Shown: piece by piece, positions 53,686 through 62,858 of the stretch
How the letters are laid out: each line of letters opens with the position of its first letter
Position numbering within the stretch: position 1 is the first letter of the stretch
NCBI RefSeq assembly: GCF_003481985.1
Contig: NZ_QUMD01000009.1
Span: 1 to 64,000 of the forward strand
Length of the DNA stretch: 64,000 nucleotides
Reading direction: 5' to 3'
Source: Clostridium sp. OF09-36
Lineage (GTDB): Bacteria > Bacillota > Clostridia > Lachnospirales > Lachnospiraceae
Program-made: the position numbers and the translations under genes
The notes under the pieces: model-generated
Seen by the model: the letters and a program-made list of their open reading frames with translations, nothing else
What the model was told of the DNA's origin: nothing
Database searches by the model: none

Positions 53686-54606
53686 ATGTTAAGGTACATA
53701 GGTAAAAGAATCATTGGAGTGATACCTACCCTGATTATTGTGGTAACCTTCGTATTTTTCTTCGTACGGCTGATCCCGGGTGATCCGGCACGTCTGGTAG
53801 CCGGTCCGCAGGCAACGCTGGAAGATGTACAGGTAGTTAGAGAAGAACTGGGTCTGGATAAACCAATTCATGAACAGTACATTACATATGTAACGGGTCT
53901 GCTGAAAGGTGACCTTGGTACATCTCTCCGGACCAAGCGTCCGGTTGCGGTGGAGGTTTCCAACCGCTATGCCAATACGGCAAAACTGACCCTGCTGGCC
54001 CTCGCATGGAGCACCATCGTGGGTGTGCTTCTCGGCGTATGGTCCGGAAGACACAGAAGCCGCTGGCAGGATTACACAGGAATGACACTGGCTGTGTCCG
54101 GCATATCGCTTCCTTCTTTCTGGGTTGGCTTTATGCTGATCATGGTATTTTCCGTGAATCTGAAATGGTTCCCGACCACGGGTGCGGATTCACTGAAGAG
54201 TCTCGTATTACCTTCGATCGCACTGGGATCCAGTATCGCGGCAATCATTGCCCGCTTTACCAGATCCTCTATTATAGAAGTATTAAAAGATGATTACATC
54301 CGTACTGCGCGCGCAAAGGGCTTAAGAGAGCGTGTTGTTGTATGGAAGCATGCGTTCCGCAACGCGATGATCTCCGTTGTTACCGTAGTCGGCCTGCAGT
54401 TTGGTTTCCTGCTTGGCGGTTCCGTAGTAACCGAGTCTGTATTCGCGTTCCCGGGCCTTGGTTCTCTGCTGGTTGAGTCCGTAAACTACCGTGACTATCC
54501 GGCGATCCAGTCCCTGATCCTGATCTTTTCATTACATTTCGTTGTGATCAACCTGATTGTAGATGTGCTTTATGCTGTGCTCAATCCGGAAATCCAGCTT
54601 GACTAA
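53686..54606 (+). CDS. Peptide ABC transporter permease (DppB/OppB type)
   Basis: This 306-residue inner-membrane protein has about six helices. It starts MLRYIGKRIIGVIPTLIIVV and FVRLIPGDPARLVAGPQA, the standard beginning of DppB-like permeases. The coupling loop DDYIRTARAKGLRERVVVWK for the ATPases lies near residue 200. ATG 53686 follows AAAGGTGTTG; the 33-codon upstream extension crosses the attenuator and is rejected. It pairs with the next permease, 17 bases downstream. Confidence 0.93.
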   Translation: MLRYIGKRIIGVIPTLIIVVTFVFFFVRLIPGDPARLVAGPQATLEDVQVVREELGLDKPIHEQYITYVTGLLKGDLGTSLRTKRPVAVEVSNRYANTAKLTLLALAWSTIVGVLLGVWSGRHRSRWQDYTGMTLAVSGISLPSFWVGFMLIMVFSVNLKWFPTTGADSLKSLVLPSIALGSSIAAIIARFTRSSIIEVLKDDYIRTARAKGLRERVVVWKHAFRNAMISVVTVVGLQFGFLLGGSVVTESVFAFPGLGSLLVESVNYRDYPAIQSLILIFSLHFVVINLIVDVLYAVLNPEIQLD

Positions 54607-54623
54607 GAAAGGAGGAGTTTAAG

Positions 54624-55523
54624 ATGGCAAAAGAGAAAATAATGAAGCAGGCCGAAGAAAACCTGAATGAAAAAACGGACATCAGCACTCCGCTTTCTGA
54701 GTTTGTCCGCAAATTTAAGAAACAGAAGACCGCCATTGTGGCTCTGGTTTTCATCCTGTTTTTAGTAGTGCTTTCCTTTACCGCAAAATTCATTGCTCCG
54801 TATGGGATTAACGATTTCGATTACAACGCGATCATGCAGGCACCGACCGCGGCACACTGGTTCGGAACCGATGAATTCGGAAGAGACCTGTTCTCCCGTA
54901 TCATCTGCGGTACCGGAATTTCCTTAAGTGTCGGCCTGTTCTCTGTCAGCATCGCGGCTGTGATCGGCTCTTTCCTGGGCCTGATCGGCGGTTACTACGG
55001 CGGTATCATTGATTCCGTTATCATGCGTATCTGTGACGCGCTGTTCGCGTTCCCTGGTATCATTCTGGCCATCGCGATCGTAGCGATCCTTGGCAGCGGC
55101 ATGACCAATGTAATCATTGCGGTAGCGGTGTTCAACATTCCGAAATTTGCGCGTCTGGTACGAGGCAACACCCTGGCAACCAAGAACAGCGTGTTCGTAC
55201 AGGCAGCAAAGAACATCGGCGCGGATGATAAGCGTATCCTGTTCTACCATATCCTGCCGAGCGCGATCCCGGACATCATCGTGCAGTACAGTATGTCCAT
55301 CGGATCTTCCATTCTGACTGCGTCTTCCTTAAGTTTCTTAGGCATGGGTGCCCAGCCGCCGACACCGGAGTGGGGCCTGCTTTTAAGCAACGGACGTACT
55401 TACATGATGAACAGCTGGCATATCACCCTGTTCCCGGGTCTTGCGATCTTCTTAACCGTACTCAGCTTCAACCTGCTGGGCGATGGACTCAGAGACGCAC
55501 TCGATCCGAAGCTGACTGATTAA
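54624..55523 (+). CDS. Peptide ABC transporter permease (DppC/OppC type)
   Basis: This 299-residue membrane protein has an N-terminal cytoplasmic segment and about six helices. FGTDEFGRDLFSRIICGTGI near residue 75 and the coupling loop VFVQAAKNIGADDKRILFYH near residue 192 are typical of DppC. ATG 54624 follows AAAGGAGGAG. It is 17 bases after the DppB-like gene and 14 bases before the ATPase gene, so all are co-transcribed. Confidence 0.93.
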   Translation: MAKEKIMKQAEENLNEKTDISTPLSEFVRKFKKQKTAIVALVFILFLVVLSFTAKFIAPYGINDFDYNAIMQAPTAAHWFGTDEFGRDLFSRIICGTGISLSVGLFSVSIAAVIGSFLGLIGGYYGGIIDSVIMRICDALFAFPGIILAIAIVAILGSGMTNVIIAVAVFNIPKFARLVRGNTLATKNSVFVQAAKNIGADDKRILFYHILPSAIPDIIVQYSMSIGSSILTASSLSFLGMGAQPPTPEWGLLLSNGRTYMMNSWHITLFPGLAIFLTVLSFNLLGDGLRDALDPKLTD

Positions 55524-55537
55524 GGAGGTGCAGGAAT

Positions 55538-56562
55538 ATGAGCGAAACAATCAAAGTGGAGACAACGAAAGATGCCTCCGGCAAAAATATTCTGGAAATC
55601 AAAAACATGCACACCTGGTTCCACATGGACAGCGGTATTGTCAAGTCCGTGGATGGTGTTGACATTGAGTTAAAAGAGGGTTCCACCCTCGGTATCGTAG
55701 GTGAGTCCGGAAGCGGAAAGAGCGTAACTGCCCTTTCTGTCATGGGCCTGTTAATGGGAACCACCGGTAAGATTGAGGAGGGCGAGATCCTCTTAGACGG
55801 CAAGGACATTGTACACATCGGCAATGAAGAACGCAGAAAACTGCGCGGCAGCAAGATCTCCATGATCTTCCAGGAGCCGATGACCAGCTTAAACCCGGTT
55901 ATGAAGATCGGCGACCAGATCATGGAGCCATCCTCATGCACCAGAAAGTCAGCAAGAAAGAGGCTGAGGAGAAAGCCATCGAGATGCTGCGCATGACCGG
56001 ACTTCCGCGCGTGGAGAAGATGATGAAGGAGTATCCGTTCCAGCTTTCCGGCGGACAGCGCCAGCGTGTCATGATCGCCATGGCTCTGGTATGCAACCCG
56101 GAAATCCTGATTGCCGATGAGCCGACTACAGCTCTGGATGTAACGATTCAGGCACAGATCCTCGACCTAATGAACAAGCTGAAAAAAGAAATCGGAACCT
56201 CTATCCTTTTCATCACCCATGATCTCGGTGTCGTGGCAGAGGTGTGTGATCAGGTCGTTGTTATGTACTGCGGCCGCGTGGTCGAGAAAGGTTCTGTTTA
56301 CGACATTTTCGACAAGCCATCCCATCCGTACACGGAAGGCCTGTTAAATTCCATTCCGAAGCTGGGAGAGCACGTGGAAGAGCTAGAGTCCATTCCGGGC
56401 AACGTGCCGAACCCGAAATACATGCCGAAGGGCTGTAAGTTCGCGCCGCGCTGCAAATACGCGTTTGACCGCTGCCGCGAGGAGGAGCCGGGCTTCACGG
56501 ATCTTGGAAACGGGCATCAGAGCCGCTGCTGGCGCTGTATGCAGGAAGGGGGTAAGGACTGA
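55538..56562 (+). CDS. Peptide ABC transporter ATPase (OppD/DppD type), apparent frameshift
   Basis: The restored product is about 341 residues. It has Walker A GIVGESGSGKSVT, the Q loop in SMIFQEPMTSLNP, the signature LSGGQRQRVMIAMAL, Walker B ILIADEPTTALDV, a switch His in FITHDLG and the C-terminal oligopeptide domain with cysteines (PKGCKFAPRCKYAFDRC) that may bind an Fe-S cluster or metal. One G is missing at 55927, where GAGCC replaces GAGGCC in IMEAILMHQ. ATG 55538 follows AAGGAGGTG. Its stop overlaps the next start by one base. It energises the peptide permeases. Confidence 0.88.
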
Positions 56563-57584
56563 TGGCAGACAATTTATTAGTTGTCCGGGGACTGAAACAG
56601 TATTACCCGGTAAAGGGCGGACTTGGAAAAGAGCCGTCCTATGTGAAAGCAGTCGATAATGTAGATTTTGAGGTAAGACGCGGCGAGGTATTCGGAATCG
56701 TAGGAGAGTCCGGATGCGGAAAGTCTACCCTTGGAAAAAGTATCTGTAAGCTGATCGAGCCGACGGATGGCTCCATCGTGCTGGATGGTGAAGAAATCGC
56801 AAAATACACACCAAAGCAGATGCGGCCGATCCGAAAAAAAGTCCAGATGGTATTCCAGGATCCGTACGCGTCCCTCAACCCGCGTATGTCAGTCCGTGAT
56901 ATCGTGGCAGAGCCGCTCATCATCCACGGCCTGACAAAGACCCGTGAGGAGACCGATCAAAAGGTTGTAGAGCTTTTACGCCGTGTTGGCCTGGATGATT
57001 ACCATGCAAACCGTTATCCGCATGAGTTTTCCGGCGGACAGCGTCAGCGTATCGGCATTGCGAGGGCCCTGGCTGTACAGCCGCAGCTCATCATTGCCGA
57101 TGAGCCGGTTTCCGCGCTGGATGTTTCCATCCAGTCCCAGGTGTTAAACCTCATGAACCAGTTAAAGCGGGATATGAACCTGACCTACATTTTCGTTGCT
57201 CATGACTTAAGTGTTGTGGAGCATATCAGTGACCGTGTGGGTGTTATGTATCTGGGCAATTTTGTTGAGGAGGGAGACAAGTACAGTCTGTACCAGAACC
57301 CGCTTCACCCGTATACCCAGGCACTTCTTTCCGCTGTTCCGATCCCGGACCCGAAAGCAAAGAAAGACCGGATCATTCTGGAGGGAAATATCCCCTCTGC
57401 ACTGAATCCGCCGAGCGGATGTAAATTCCACACGCGCTGCCCGAAGTGCATGGAGCGCTGCAAGACGGAGGCTCCGCAGAAGTACCAGGTAGGTGACGAT
57501 CATTTTGTATACTGCCATCTGTACGACACCGAGGAAGCGAAGAAGAACGCGAAAGCTGCGGAGAACGCAGTGATCCATCAGTAA
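56562..57584 (+). CDS. Peptide ABC transporter ATPase (OppF/DppF type)
   Basis: This 340-residue ATPase has Walker A GIVGESGCGKSTLGKSICKL, Q loop MVFQDPYASLNPRMSVRDIV, signature FSGGQRQRIGIARALAVQP, Walker B LIIADEPVSALDVSIQSQVL and the C-terminal motif HTRCPKCMERC. ATG 56562 overlaps the preceding stop (TGATG) and follows GGGGGTAAGG. It forms the second half of the ATPase pair of the dipeptide/oligopeptide importer. A terminator follows. Confidence 0.95.
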   Translation: MADNLLVVRGLKQYYPVKGGLGKEPSYVKAVDNVDFEVRRGEVFGIVGESGCGKSTLGKSICKLIEPTDGSIVLDGEEIAKYTPKQMRPIRKKVQMVFQDPYASLNPRMSVRDIVAEPLIIHGLTKTREETDQKVVELLRRVGLDDYHANRYPHEFSGGQRQRIGIARALAVQPQLIIADEPVSALDVSIQSQVLNLMNQLKRDMNLTYIFVAHDLSVVEHISDRVGVMYLGNFVEEGDKYSLYQNPLHPYTQALLSAVPIPDPKAKKDRIILEGNIPSALNPPSGCKFHTRCPKCMERCKTEAPQKYQVGDDHFVYCHLYDTEEAKKNAKAAENAVIHQ

Positions 57585-57614
57585 TAAAGTCATAATAGCA
57601 ATTACATGGCAGAG

Positions 57615-57654
57615 GAGCCGGTTGATGACTAGATGCCATGAACCGGCTCTTTTG
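57615..57654 (+). terminator. Terminator after the ABC operon
   Basis: GAGCCGGTT (57615-57623) pairs with AACCGGCTC (57641-57649), followed by TTTT. Confidence 0.85.
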
Positions 57655-57707
57655 CTGTCTTTTGAAAAAATACAATTGAAATTTTTATAAAAAGAGAGGC
57701 ACGAACA

Positions 57708-58520
57708 ATGAAACTGTTTATCAGTGCGGATATTGAAGGCTGTGCCGGAACAACCCTCAATTATGAAACCCACAAAGAAGAACCGGCTTATCAGAAATAT
57801 GCAAAGCAGATGACCGATGAGGTCGTGGCTGTCTGCGAGGCTGCTCTGGCTGCCGGCGTGGATGAGATCGTAGTAAAGGATGGACACGGAGATGCCACCA
57901 ACATTGATGTAATGGCCATGCCGGAGCATGTCACTCTGATCCGCGGAAAGAGCGGGCACCCCATCAACATGATGTATGGTCTTGATGAGACATTCGATGC
58001 GGTGTTTTATATTGGATATCATGCACCCGCCGGTGATCCGGGAAGCCCACTGAGCCATACTTCCACGGGGGCTAGCAATTTTATTGAGTTAAACGGAAAA
58101 CGGATGAGTGAATTCATGCTGAACACTTATACAGCGGCCATGTATGGTGTCCCGGTGCTGTTCTTATCCGGTGACGAGCGCATCTGTGAGCTCTCAAAGG
58201 AGCTGGTTCCGCAGATCACGACGGTGTCTTCCAAGAAGGGTGTGGGCGGAAGTGCCTGGAATGTATCACCAAAGACTGTGATCGCAGATCTGAAGGCATC
58301 CGTCACAGAAGTGCTTTCCGGTGATATAGAGGCAAAGCTTGCTGCATGCAGAATCACGCTTCCGGAGCAGTTTACCTATGAGGTAAACTACAAGGATCTG
58401 AAAAAGGCTTACCAGATGTCCTTTTATCCGGGCATGAAGGCAGTAGACGCGCGCACCAATCGTCTTACCAGTAAAAACTGGATGGATATTGTGACAGCTC
58501 ATTCATTTGTGGTATATTAA
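57708..58520 (+). CDS. M55 family D-aminopeptidase (DppA-like)
   Basis: This 270-residue zinc aminopeptidase matches B. subtilis DppA, a self-compartmentalising decamer that cleaves D-Ala-D-Ala and similar D-peptides. Metal-ligand segments are SADIEGCAGTT (Asp and Glu near residue 5-8), KDGHGDATNID near residue 62 and GYHAPAG near residue 104. ATG 57708 follows AGAGAGGCAC. It lies 124 bases after the ABC transporter genes and 27 before an M42 peptidase gene. Together these suggest import and hydrolysis of D-amino-acid-containing peptides, perhaps wall turnover products. Confidence 0.93.
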   Translation: MKLFISADIEGCAGTTLNYETHKEEPAYQKYAKQMTDEVVAVCEAALAAGVDEIVVKDGHGDATNIDVMAMPEHVTLIRGKSGHPINMMYGLDETFDAVFYIGYHAPAGDPGSPLSHTSTGASNFIELNGKRMSEFMLNTYTAAMYGVPVLFLSGDERICELSKELVPQITTVSSKKGVGGSAWNVSPKTVIADLKASVTEVLSGDIEAKLAACRITLPEQFTYEVNYKDLKKAYQMSFYPGMKAVDARTNRLTSKNWMDIVTAHSFVVY

Positions 58521-58546
58521 AAGAACATACAGGGAGGATATGAACC

Positions 58547-59638
58547 ATGGCAGATTTAAAGACAATTGAGGATTTAACCAACGCTTTTGGCCCGAGCGGT
58601 TTTGAGGAAGAAGTAGTAAAAGCAGTACAGAAGCATTGCGAGGGGCTGAATTTAAGAAACGACGCGATGTATAATGTATATGCGACGATGCCGGACGCAA
58701 AGGGAAACCGCCCGGTGTTTATGCTGGATGCGCATACCGATGAATGCGGCTTTATGGTCCAGAACGTGGAGGATAACGGACTTCTCAGTATCATCACCCT
58801 GGGCGGATTTCATATGACCAGCCTTCCGGCCCACAGTGTCATTGTGCGTAATAGTAAAGGCGAAAAAATCAAGGGAATCATTACATCCAAGCCGGTACAT
58901 TTCTTAACGGCTGCCCAGAAGGCCGACAATTCCCTGACGATCGAGGAATTAAAGGTGGATGTTGGAGCCAGCAGCAGACAGGAGATCGAAGAGGATTACG
59001 GAATCCACGTCGGTGATCCGATCATGCCGGATGTGACCTTCTCCTATGATGAAAAACACGGCATCTGTTCCGGAAAGGCTTTTGATAACCGTCTTGGCTG
59101 TGTCTGCATCATTGAGACCATGAAAGCCCTGATGAAGGAGACGGAGAGCCTGGCCGTGGATGTGGTCGGTGCCTTTGCTTCCCAGGAGGAGGTTGGCATG
59201 CGCGGCGCAACCGTGACTGCACAGCAGGTAAAGCCGGATCTTGCTATCGTATTTGAGGGATCTCCGGCAGACGATTTCTATTACCGTACCGGTGTAGCCC
59301 AGGGCTGCTTAAAGAAAGGTGTGCAGATCCGCCATATGGATAACAGCTATGTGGCAAATGACGCATTTATGGCCTATGCACATGAGATTGCTGACAAATA
59401 CGGAATCAAGTGTCAGGATGCGGTAAGACGCGGCGGAAGTACCAATGCAGGTAAAATCCATCTGACCCATCAGGCGGTTCCGGTTCTGGTTCTTGGTATT
59501 CCGTCCCGTTATGTGCATACCCACTACAACTTCTGCGCAAAGGAAGATATCGAATCCACCATTAAAATGGCTGTTGAGGTTATCCGCGGTTTAAATGATG
59601 AGCGTATCCGCCACATTATGCGTCAGGATGTATTATAA
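58547..59638 (+). CDS. M42 family metallo-aminopeptidase
   Basis: This 363-residue di-zinc peptidase resembles the M42 (glutamyl aminopeptidase/TET) family. Metal and catalytic residues appear in MLDAHTDECGFMV, KAFDNRLGC, ASQEEVGMRGA (Glu pair), FEGSPADD and the final His in RYVHTHYNF. The extra domain of the family lies around residues 80-170. ATG 58547 follows AGGGAGGA. The stop overlaps the AzlC start (TAATG). It probably finishes degradation of imported peptides in the cytoplasm. Cellulase M/endoglucanase names given to relatives are old misannotations. Confidence 0.92.
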   Translation: MADLKTIEDLTNAFGPSGFEEEVVKAVQKHCEGLNLRNDAMYNVYATMPDAKGNRPVFMLDAHTDECGFMVQNVEDNGLLSIITLGGFHMTSLPAHSVIVRNSKGEKIKGIITSKPVHFLTAAQKADNSLTIEELKVDVGASSRQEIEEDYGIHVGDPIMPDVTFSYDEKHGICSGKAFDNRLGCVCIIETMKALMKETESLAVDVVGAFASQEEVGMRGATVTAQQVKPDLAIVFEGSPADDFYYRTGVAQGCLKKGVQIRHMDNSYVANDAFMAYAHEIADKYGIKCQDAVRRGGSTNAGKIHLTHQAVPVLVLGIPSRYVHTHYNFCAKEDIESTIKMAVEVIRGLNDERIRHIMRQDVL

Positions 59639-60368
59639 TGCAGACTATGGAACAACAAAACGACAGAATATCTTTTCTTAAGGGAATGCGCGATGGAGTG
59701 CCATCGCGCTTGGGTACTTTGCTGTTGCTTTTACACTTGGCATTACCGCAGGTAAGGCAGGGATGAATGCCCTGCAGTCTTCCCTGATGTCTGCGTTGAT
59801 GCTCGCATCGGCGGGGGAGTTTGCGGCGATCAGCATGATCGGATCTGGAGCAGGGGTGATGGAGATGATCGTTACTACAGTGGTCATCAATATGCGCTAC
59901 CTGCTGATGTCAAGTGCTTTATCCCAGAAGGTGCAGCCAAACAGGCCATTTCTCCACAGAATCTTCATGTCTTATGCGGTGACGGATGAGATCTTTGGTA
60001 TATCCATGACGGTTCCGGGAAAGCTGAATCCGTTTTATCAATACGGTGCAGCCAGTGTGGCAGCGCCCGGCTGGGTACTCGGAACCTTTCTTGGCACGAT
60101 GGTGGGCATGATCCTTCCGGCACCGGTCATGAGCGCTATGAGTGTGGCTATATACGGCATGTTTCTTGCAGTGGTGATCCCGCCGGCAAGAAAGGACAAG
60201 ATCATTGCCGCAGTGGTAGTTATATCCATGTCGGTAAGCTTTTTATTCCAAAGCATTCCGGGACTTAAAAATATCGCATCGGGGTTTCAGATTATCCTGC
60301 TGACCGTGCTGATTTCGGCTGCAGCGGCAATCCTGTTCCCGGTACAGGAGGAGCAGCATGCATCATAA
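59638..60368 (+). CDS. azlC: AzlC family branched-chain amino acid exporter subunit, apparent frameshift
   Basis: The restored product is about 243 residues with a cytoplasmic start (MQTMEQQNDRISFLKGMRDG) and about seven helices. AFTLGITAGKAGMNALQSSL and MIVTTVVINMRYLLMSSALS are typical of AzlC. With AzlD it exports branched-chain or other amino acids. One C of an expected CCC is missing at 59701-59702 (GVPIALGYFAVAF), so the frame changes early; ATG 59638 matches the start expected after restoration. Otherwise only a 201-residue fragment from 59763 would be made. It overlaps the M42 stop and the AzlD start, which fits an operon for disposing of surplus amino acids released by peptidases. Confidence 0.87.
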
Positions 60369-60666
60369 TATTTACGCTTCCATTCTGGTCATGTTCCTGA
60401 CAATTTATGCCGTGCGGGCCCTGCCGCTGACGCTGATCCGCAGGGAAATCAGGAATCCGTTTATTCAGTCTTTCTTATATTATGTTCCTTATGTGAGTCT
60501 TTCTGTTATGACGTTTCCGTCCATCCTTTCTGCAACAGGAAACCGGATCACGGGAATTGTCGGATTTGTGGCAGGGGTGATCCTTGCCTGGATCGACGGA
60601 AATCTGTTCCGTGTTTCCATTGGTGCCTGTGTAGCAGTCTATATTGCGGAGATGATTTTGCATTAA
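60358..60666 (+). CDS. azlD: AzlD family exporter subunit
   Basis: This 102-residue small membrane protein has three or four helices and starts MHHNIYASILVMFLTIYAVR, then LPLTLIRREIRNPFIQSFLY. It is the usual AzlD partner of AzlC. ATG 60358 overlaps azlC by 11 bases and has GGAGGAG upstream. A remnant of a second azlD start lies at 46524. Confidence 0.9.
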   Translation: MHHNIYASILVMFLTIYAVRALPLTLIRREIRNPFIQSFLYYVPYVSLSVMTFPSILSATGNRITGIVGFVAGVILAWIDGNLFRVSIGACVAVYIAEMILH

Positions 60667-60711
60667 AGTCGGAACAAACGTGTGCAGAGGCCTGTAAACC
60701 ACTGGAAAACA

Positions 60712-60740
60712 TTGACAAATACAGGAAACCGATTTATAAT
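60712..60740 (+). promoter_or_regulatory. Promoter of the DUF6465 gene
   Basis: TTGACA (60712-60717), 17 bases, TATAAT (60735-60740): a perfect consensus pair, so high expression is expected. Confidence 0.85.
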
Positions 60741-60813
60741 GCCATCATCGTCTGTCAAAAACAGGTGATGGGGAGCAATTCATAATTGGAATCGAATGAG
60801 GAGGATAAGAACT

Positions 60814-61215
60814 ATGGCAACAAGAAGAAACGCAGCTAAGGCAGCAGCAAAAGCAGCACCGAAGACCGAGACCGCAAAAGCAGAAGTTAAGACAGCTGCA
60901 GCAGAGGTTAAAGCAGAGACTCCGGTAAAAGCAGTTGTTGAAGCACCGGCAGCAAAGCCAGTCGAGACCACCAAAAAAGCACCAGCAAAGAAAGCTCCTG
61001 CAAAGAAGGCAGACCCGAAGGCTTGCGTAGTTATTGAGTTCTCAGGCAAACAGATCGTTGCAAAAGATGTTCTGGACAAGGCAGTGAAAGCATATGAGGC
61101 AAACCACAAGGGCGCAGAGATCAAAACCATTGAAGTTTATGTAAAACCGGAAGAAAATGTTGCTTACTATGTTGTAAACGGAGAAGGTTCTGACGATTAT
61201 AAGGTAACCTTATAG
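60814..61215 (+). CDS. DUF6465 family protein with Ala/Lys-rich N-terminus
   Basis: This 133-residue protein has two parts. Residues 1-70 are low-complexity, rich in Ala, Lys and Pro (for example KKAPAKKAPAKKADPKA), like the tail of histone H1 or bacterial histone-like proteins. Residues 71-133 form a small domain (VVIEFSGKQIVAKDVLDKAV, VYVKPEENVAYYVVNGEGSD) assigned to DUF6465, which is common in Lachnospiraceae and has no known function. ATG 60814 follows GAGGAGG, after a consensus promoter. The basic tail suggests DNA or RNA binding. Cellular role unknown. Confidence 0.8.
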   Translation: MATRRNAAKAAAKAAPKTETAKAEVKTAAAEVKAETPVKAVVEAPAAKPVETTKKAPAKKAPAKKADPKACVVIEFSGKQIVAKDVLDKAVKAYEANHKGAEIKTIEVYVKPEENVAYYVVNGEGSDDYKVTL

Positions 61216-61395
61216 TTCAGGATTCTCAGTTGTATCTGTATACTTTGTAAAGAGTGGAGGGGCTGTTGCAGACAGGTTCCAGAATGTCCTGGATTCCATG
61301 TTGTGACAACCCTTCATTTGTTTGTTATAAATTACGGGAAATAAGGACCGGGAGCAGGAATCGCTGCCGGATAAACGGATAAAGGAGAGAAACGG

Positions 61396-62832
61396 ATGGA
61401 ACAGCAGCAGGAGACCTGGAAACTTCCAGAGGCATTTGTGGCAAGAATGAAAGCAATGCTGGGAGACGCATGCGATACATTTCTTGCAAGCTATGAAAAA
61501 GAGCGGGCTCTGGGACTCAGAGTAAATACCATGAAGGTTCCGGCAGCGGAGTTTGCCGGTCAAAATCAGGCTTTATTTTCCCTGCGCCCGGTATCCTGGT
61601 GCCGGGAAGGCTTTTATTATGACCGGGAGAGCCGTCCGGGACGCCATCCTTACCATGAAGTAGGAGTATATTACATTCAGGAACCCAGTGCCATGGCAGT
61701 TGTGGCTTTGCTTGGTCCAAAGCCGGGTGAACGTGTGCTGGATCTGTGCGCGGCTCCGGGGGGCAAGACAACACACATCGCGTCATGTCTGGAAGGACGC
61801 GGACTTCTGGTCAGCAATGAAATCCATCCGGCGCGGGCAAAGATCCTTTCCCAGAATGTGGAGCGTATGGGCATTGGCAACGCTGTCGTGACAAATGAGG
61901 ATTCGGGAACCCTGGCTTCATTTTTTCCGGAGTTTTTTGACTGTATGGTCGTGGATGCGCCGTGCTCCGGAGAGGGCATGTTCCGGAAAGATGAACAGGC
62001 CAGAAATGAGTGGAGTGAGGCAAATGTAAAACTTTGCGCAGAACGCCAACAGGAGATTCTGGACAATGCGGCAGAGATGTTAAAGCCGGGCGGCAGAATG
62101 GTATATTCTACCTGCACGTTCGCACCGGAGGAAGATGAAGCCGGAATCTCTGACTTTTTGAAACGACATCCGGAGTTTTCGGTAGTGCGCCTGGAGCCGG
62201 GCGAATATCCTGAGGGTCTGTCCTGCGGGCACCCGGAATGGAGTCAGGATCAAAATACAGATCTTAAGTACACCTTCCGCATCTGGCCCCATGAGTCGGA
62301 GGGAGAGGGACATTATCTGGCCCTGCTTAAAAAGGACGGAGCCTGGGCGTCGGAAGACAGCCGGAAGCGAAAACAGCCAAAATACTGGAATGACAAAGCA
62401 GGCAGAGCCTATCTCGGGGAATTTTTCGAAAAGTCCCTGACGGAAGGAGGATATGCGCTGTTAAAGGATGGTATGGAGCAGTTGATCCTGTTTGGAGATC
62501 AGCTGTATATGCTGCCGGATGGCATGCCGGCACTGGACCGTCTGAGAGTGCTTCGTCCCGGACTGCATCTTGGGGAATTCAAAACAAAACGTTTTGAGCC
62601 GTCCCATGCGCTTTCTCATTTTCTGAAGCCTCAGCATGCAGTATCTGTGTGCCGTCTGGATCCGGAAGATCCCCAGGTACTGGATTATCTGAAGGGAAAC
62701 ACAGTCCGTGGAGAGGCCGGTCTCTCTGGGTGGACGCTGGTCTGCATTGGGGAGTATCCTCTTGGATGGGGAAAGGCAGTTTCCGGTGTGGTAAAAAATC
62801 ATTATCCAAAAGGGCTTCGCATACAGGGTTAG
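61396..62832 (+). CDS. rsmF: RsmF/NOL1-NOP2-Sun family rRNA (cytosine-C5) methyltransferase
   Basis: This 478-residue SAM-dependent enzyme has an N-terminal RNA-binding part and a Rossmann methyltransferase with SAM motif LDLCAAPGGKTTH near residue 117. It has the two key cysteines of 5-methylcytosine RNA methyltransferases in DAPCSGEGMF and YSTCTFAPEED. A C-terminal PUA-like/RsmF-specific domain ends the protein. It likely methylates 16S rRNA, as in RsmF (YebU). ATG 61396 follows AAAGGAGAG. The last codons and the stop lie inside the terminator hairpin. Confidence 0.92.
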   Translation: MEQQQETWKLPEAFVARMKAMLGDACDTFLASYEKERALGLRVNTMKVPAAEFAGQNQALFSLRPVSWCREGFYYDRESRPGRHPYHEVGVYYIQEPSAMAVVALLGPKPGERVLDLCAAPGGKTTHIASCLEGRGLLVSNEIHPARAKILSQNVERMGIGNAVVTNEDSGTLASFFPEFFDCMVVDAPCSGEGMFRKDEQARNEWSEANVKLCAERQQEILDNAAEMLKPGGRMVYSTCTFAPEEDEAGISDFLKRHPEFSVVRLEPGEYPEGLSCGHPEWSQDQNTDLKYTFRIWPHESEGEGHYLALLKKDGAWASEDSRKRKQPKYWNDKAGRAYLGEFFEKSLTEGGYALLKDGMEQLILFGDQLYMLPDGMPALDRLRVLRPGLHLGEFKTKRFEPSHALSHFLKPQHAVSVCRLDPEDPQVLDYLKGNTVRGEAGLSGWTLVCIGEYPLGWGKAVSGVVKNHYPKGLRIQG

Positions 62833-62858
62833 ATCCCTGATGTGCGAAGCCCTTTTTT
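62808..62858 (+). terminator. Terminator overlapping the end of rsmF
   Basis: AAAAGGGCTTCGCA (62808-62821) pairs perfectly with TGCGAAGCCCTTTT (62843-62856); the rsmF stop codon lies in the loop. Confidence 0.9.

Noticed and set aside
10128..59702. Programmed ribosomal frameshifting in the interrupted genes
   Set aside because: No slippery heptamers with following structures were seen, the genes are of many unrelated types, and each break is a simple missing base in a short run.
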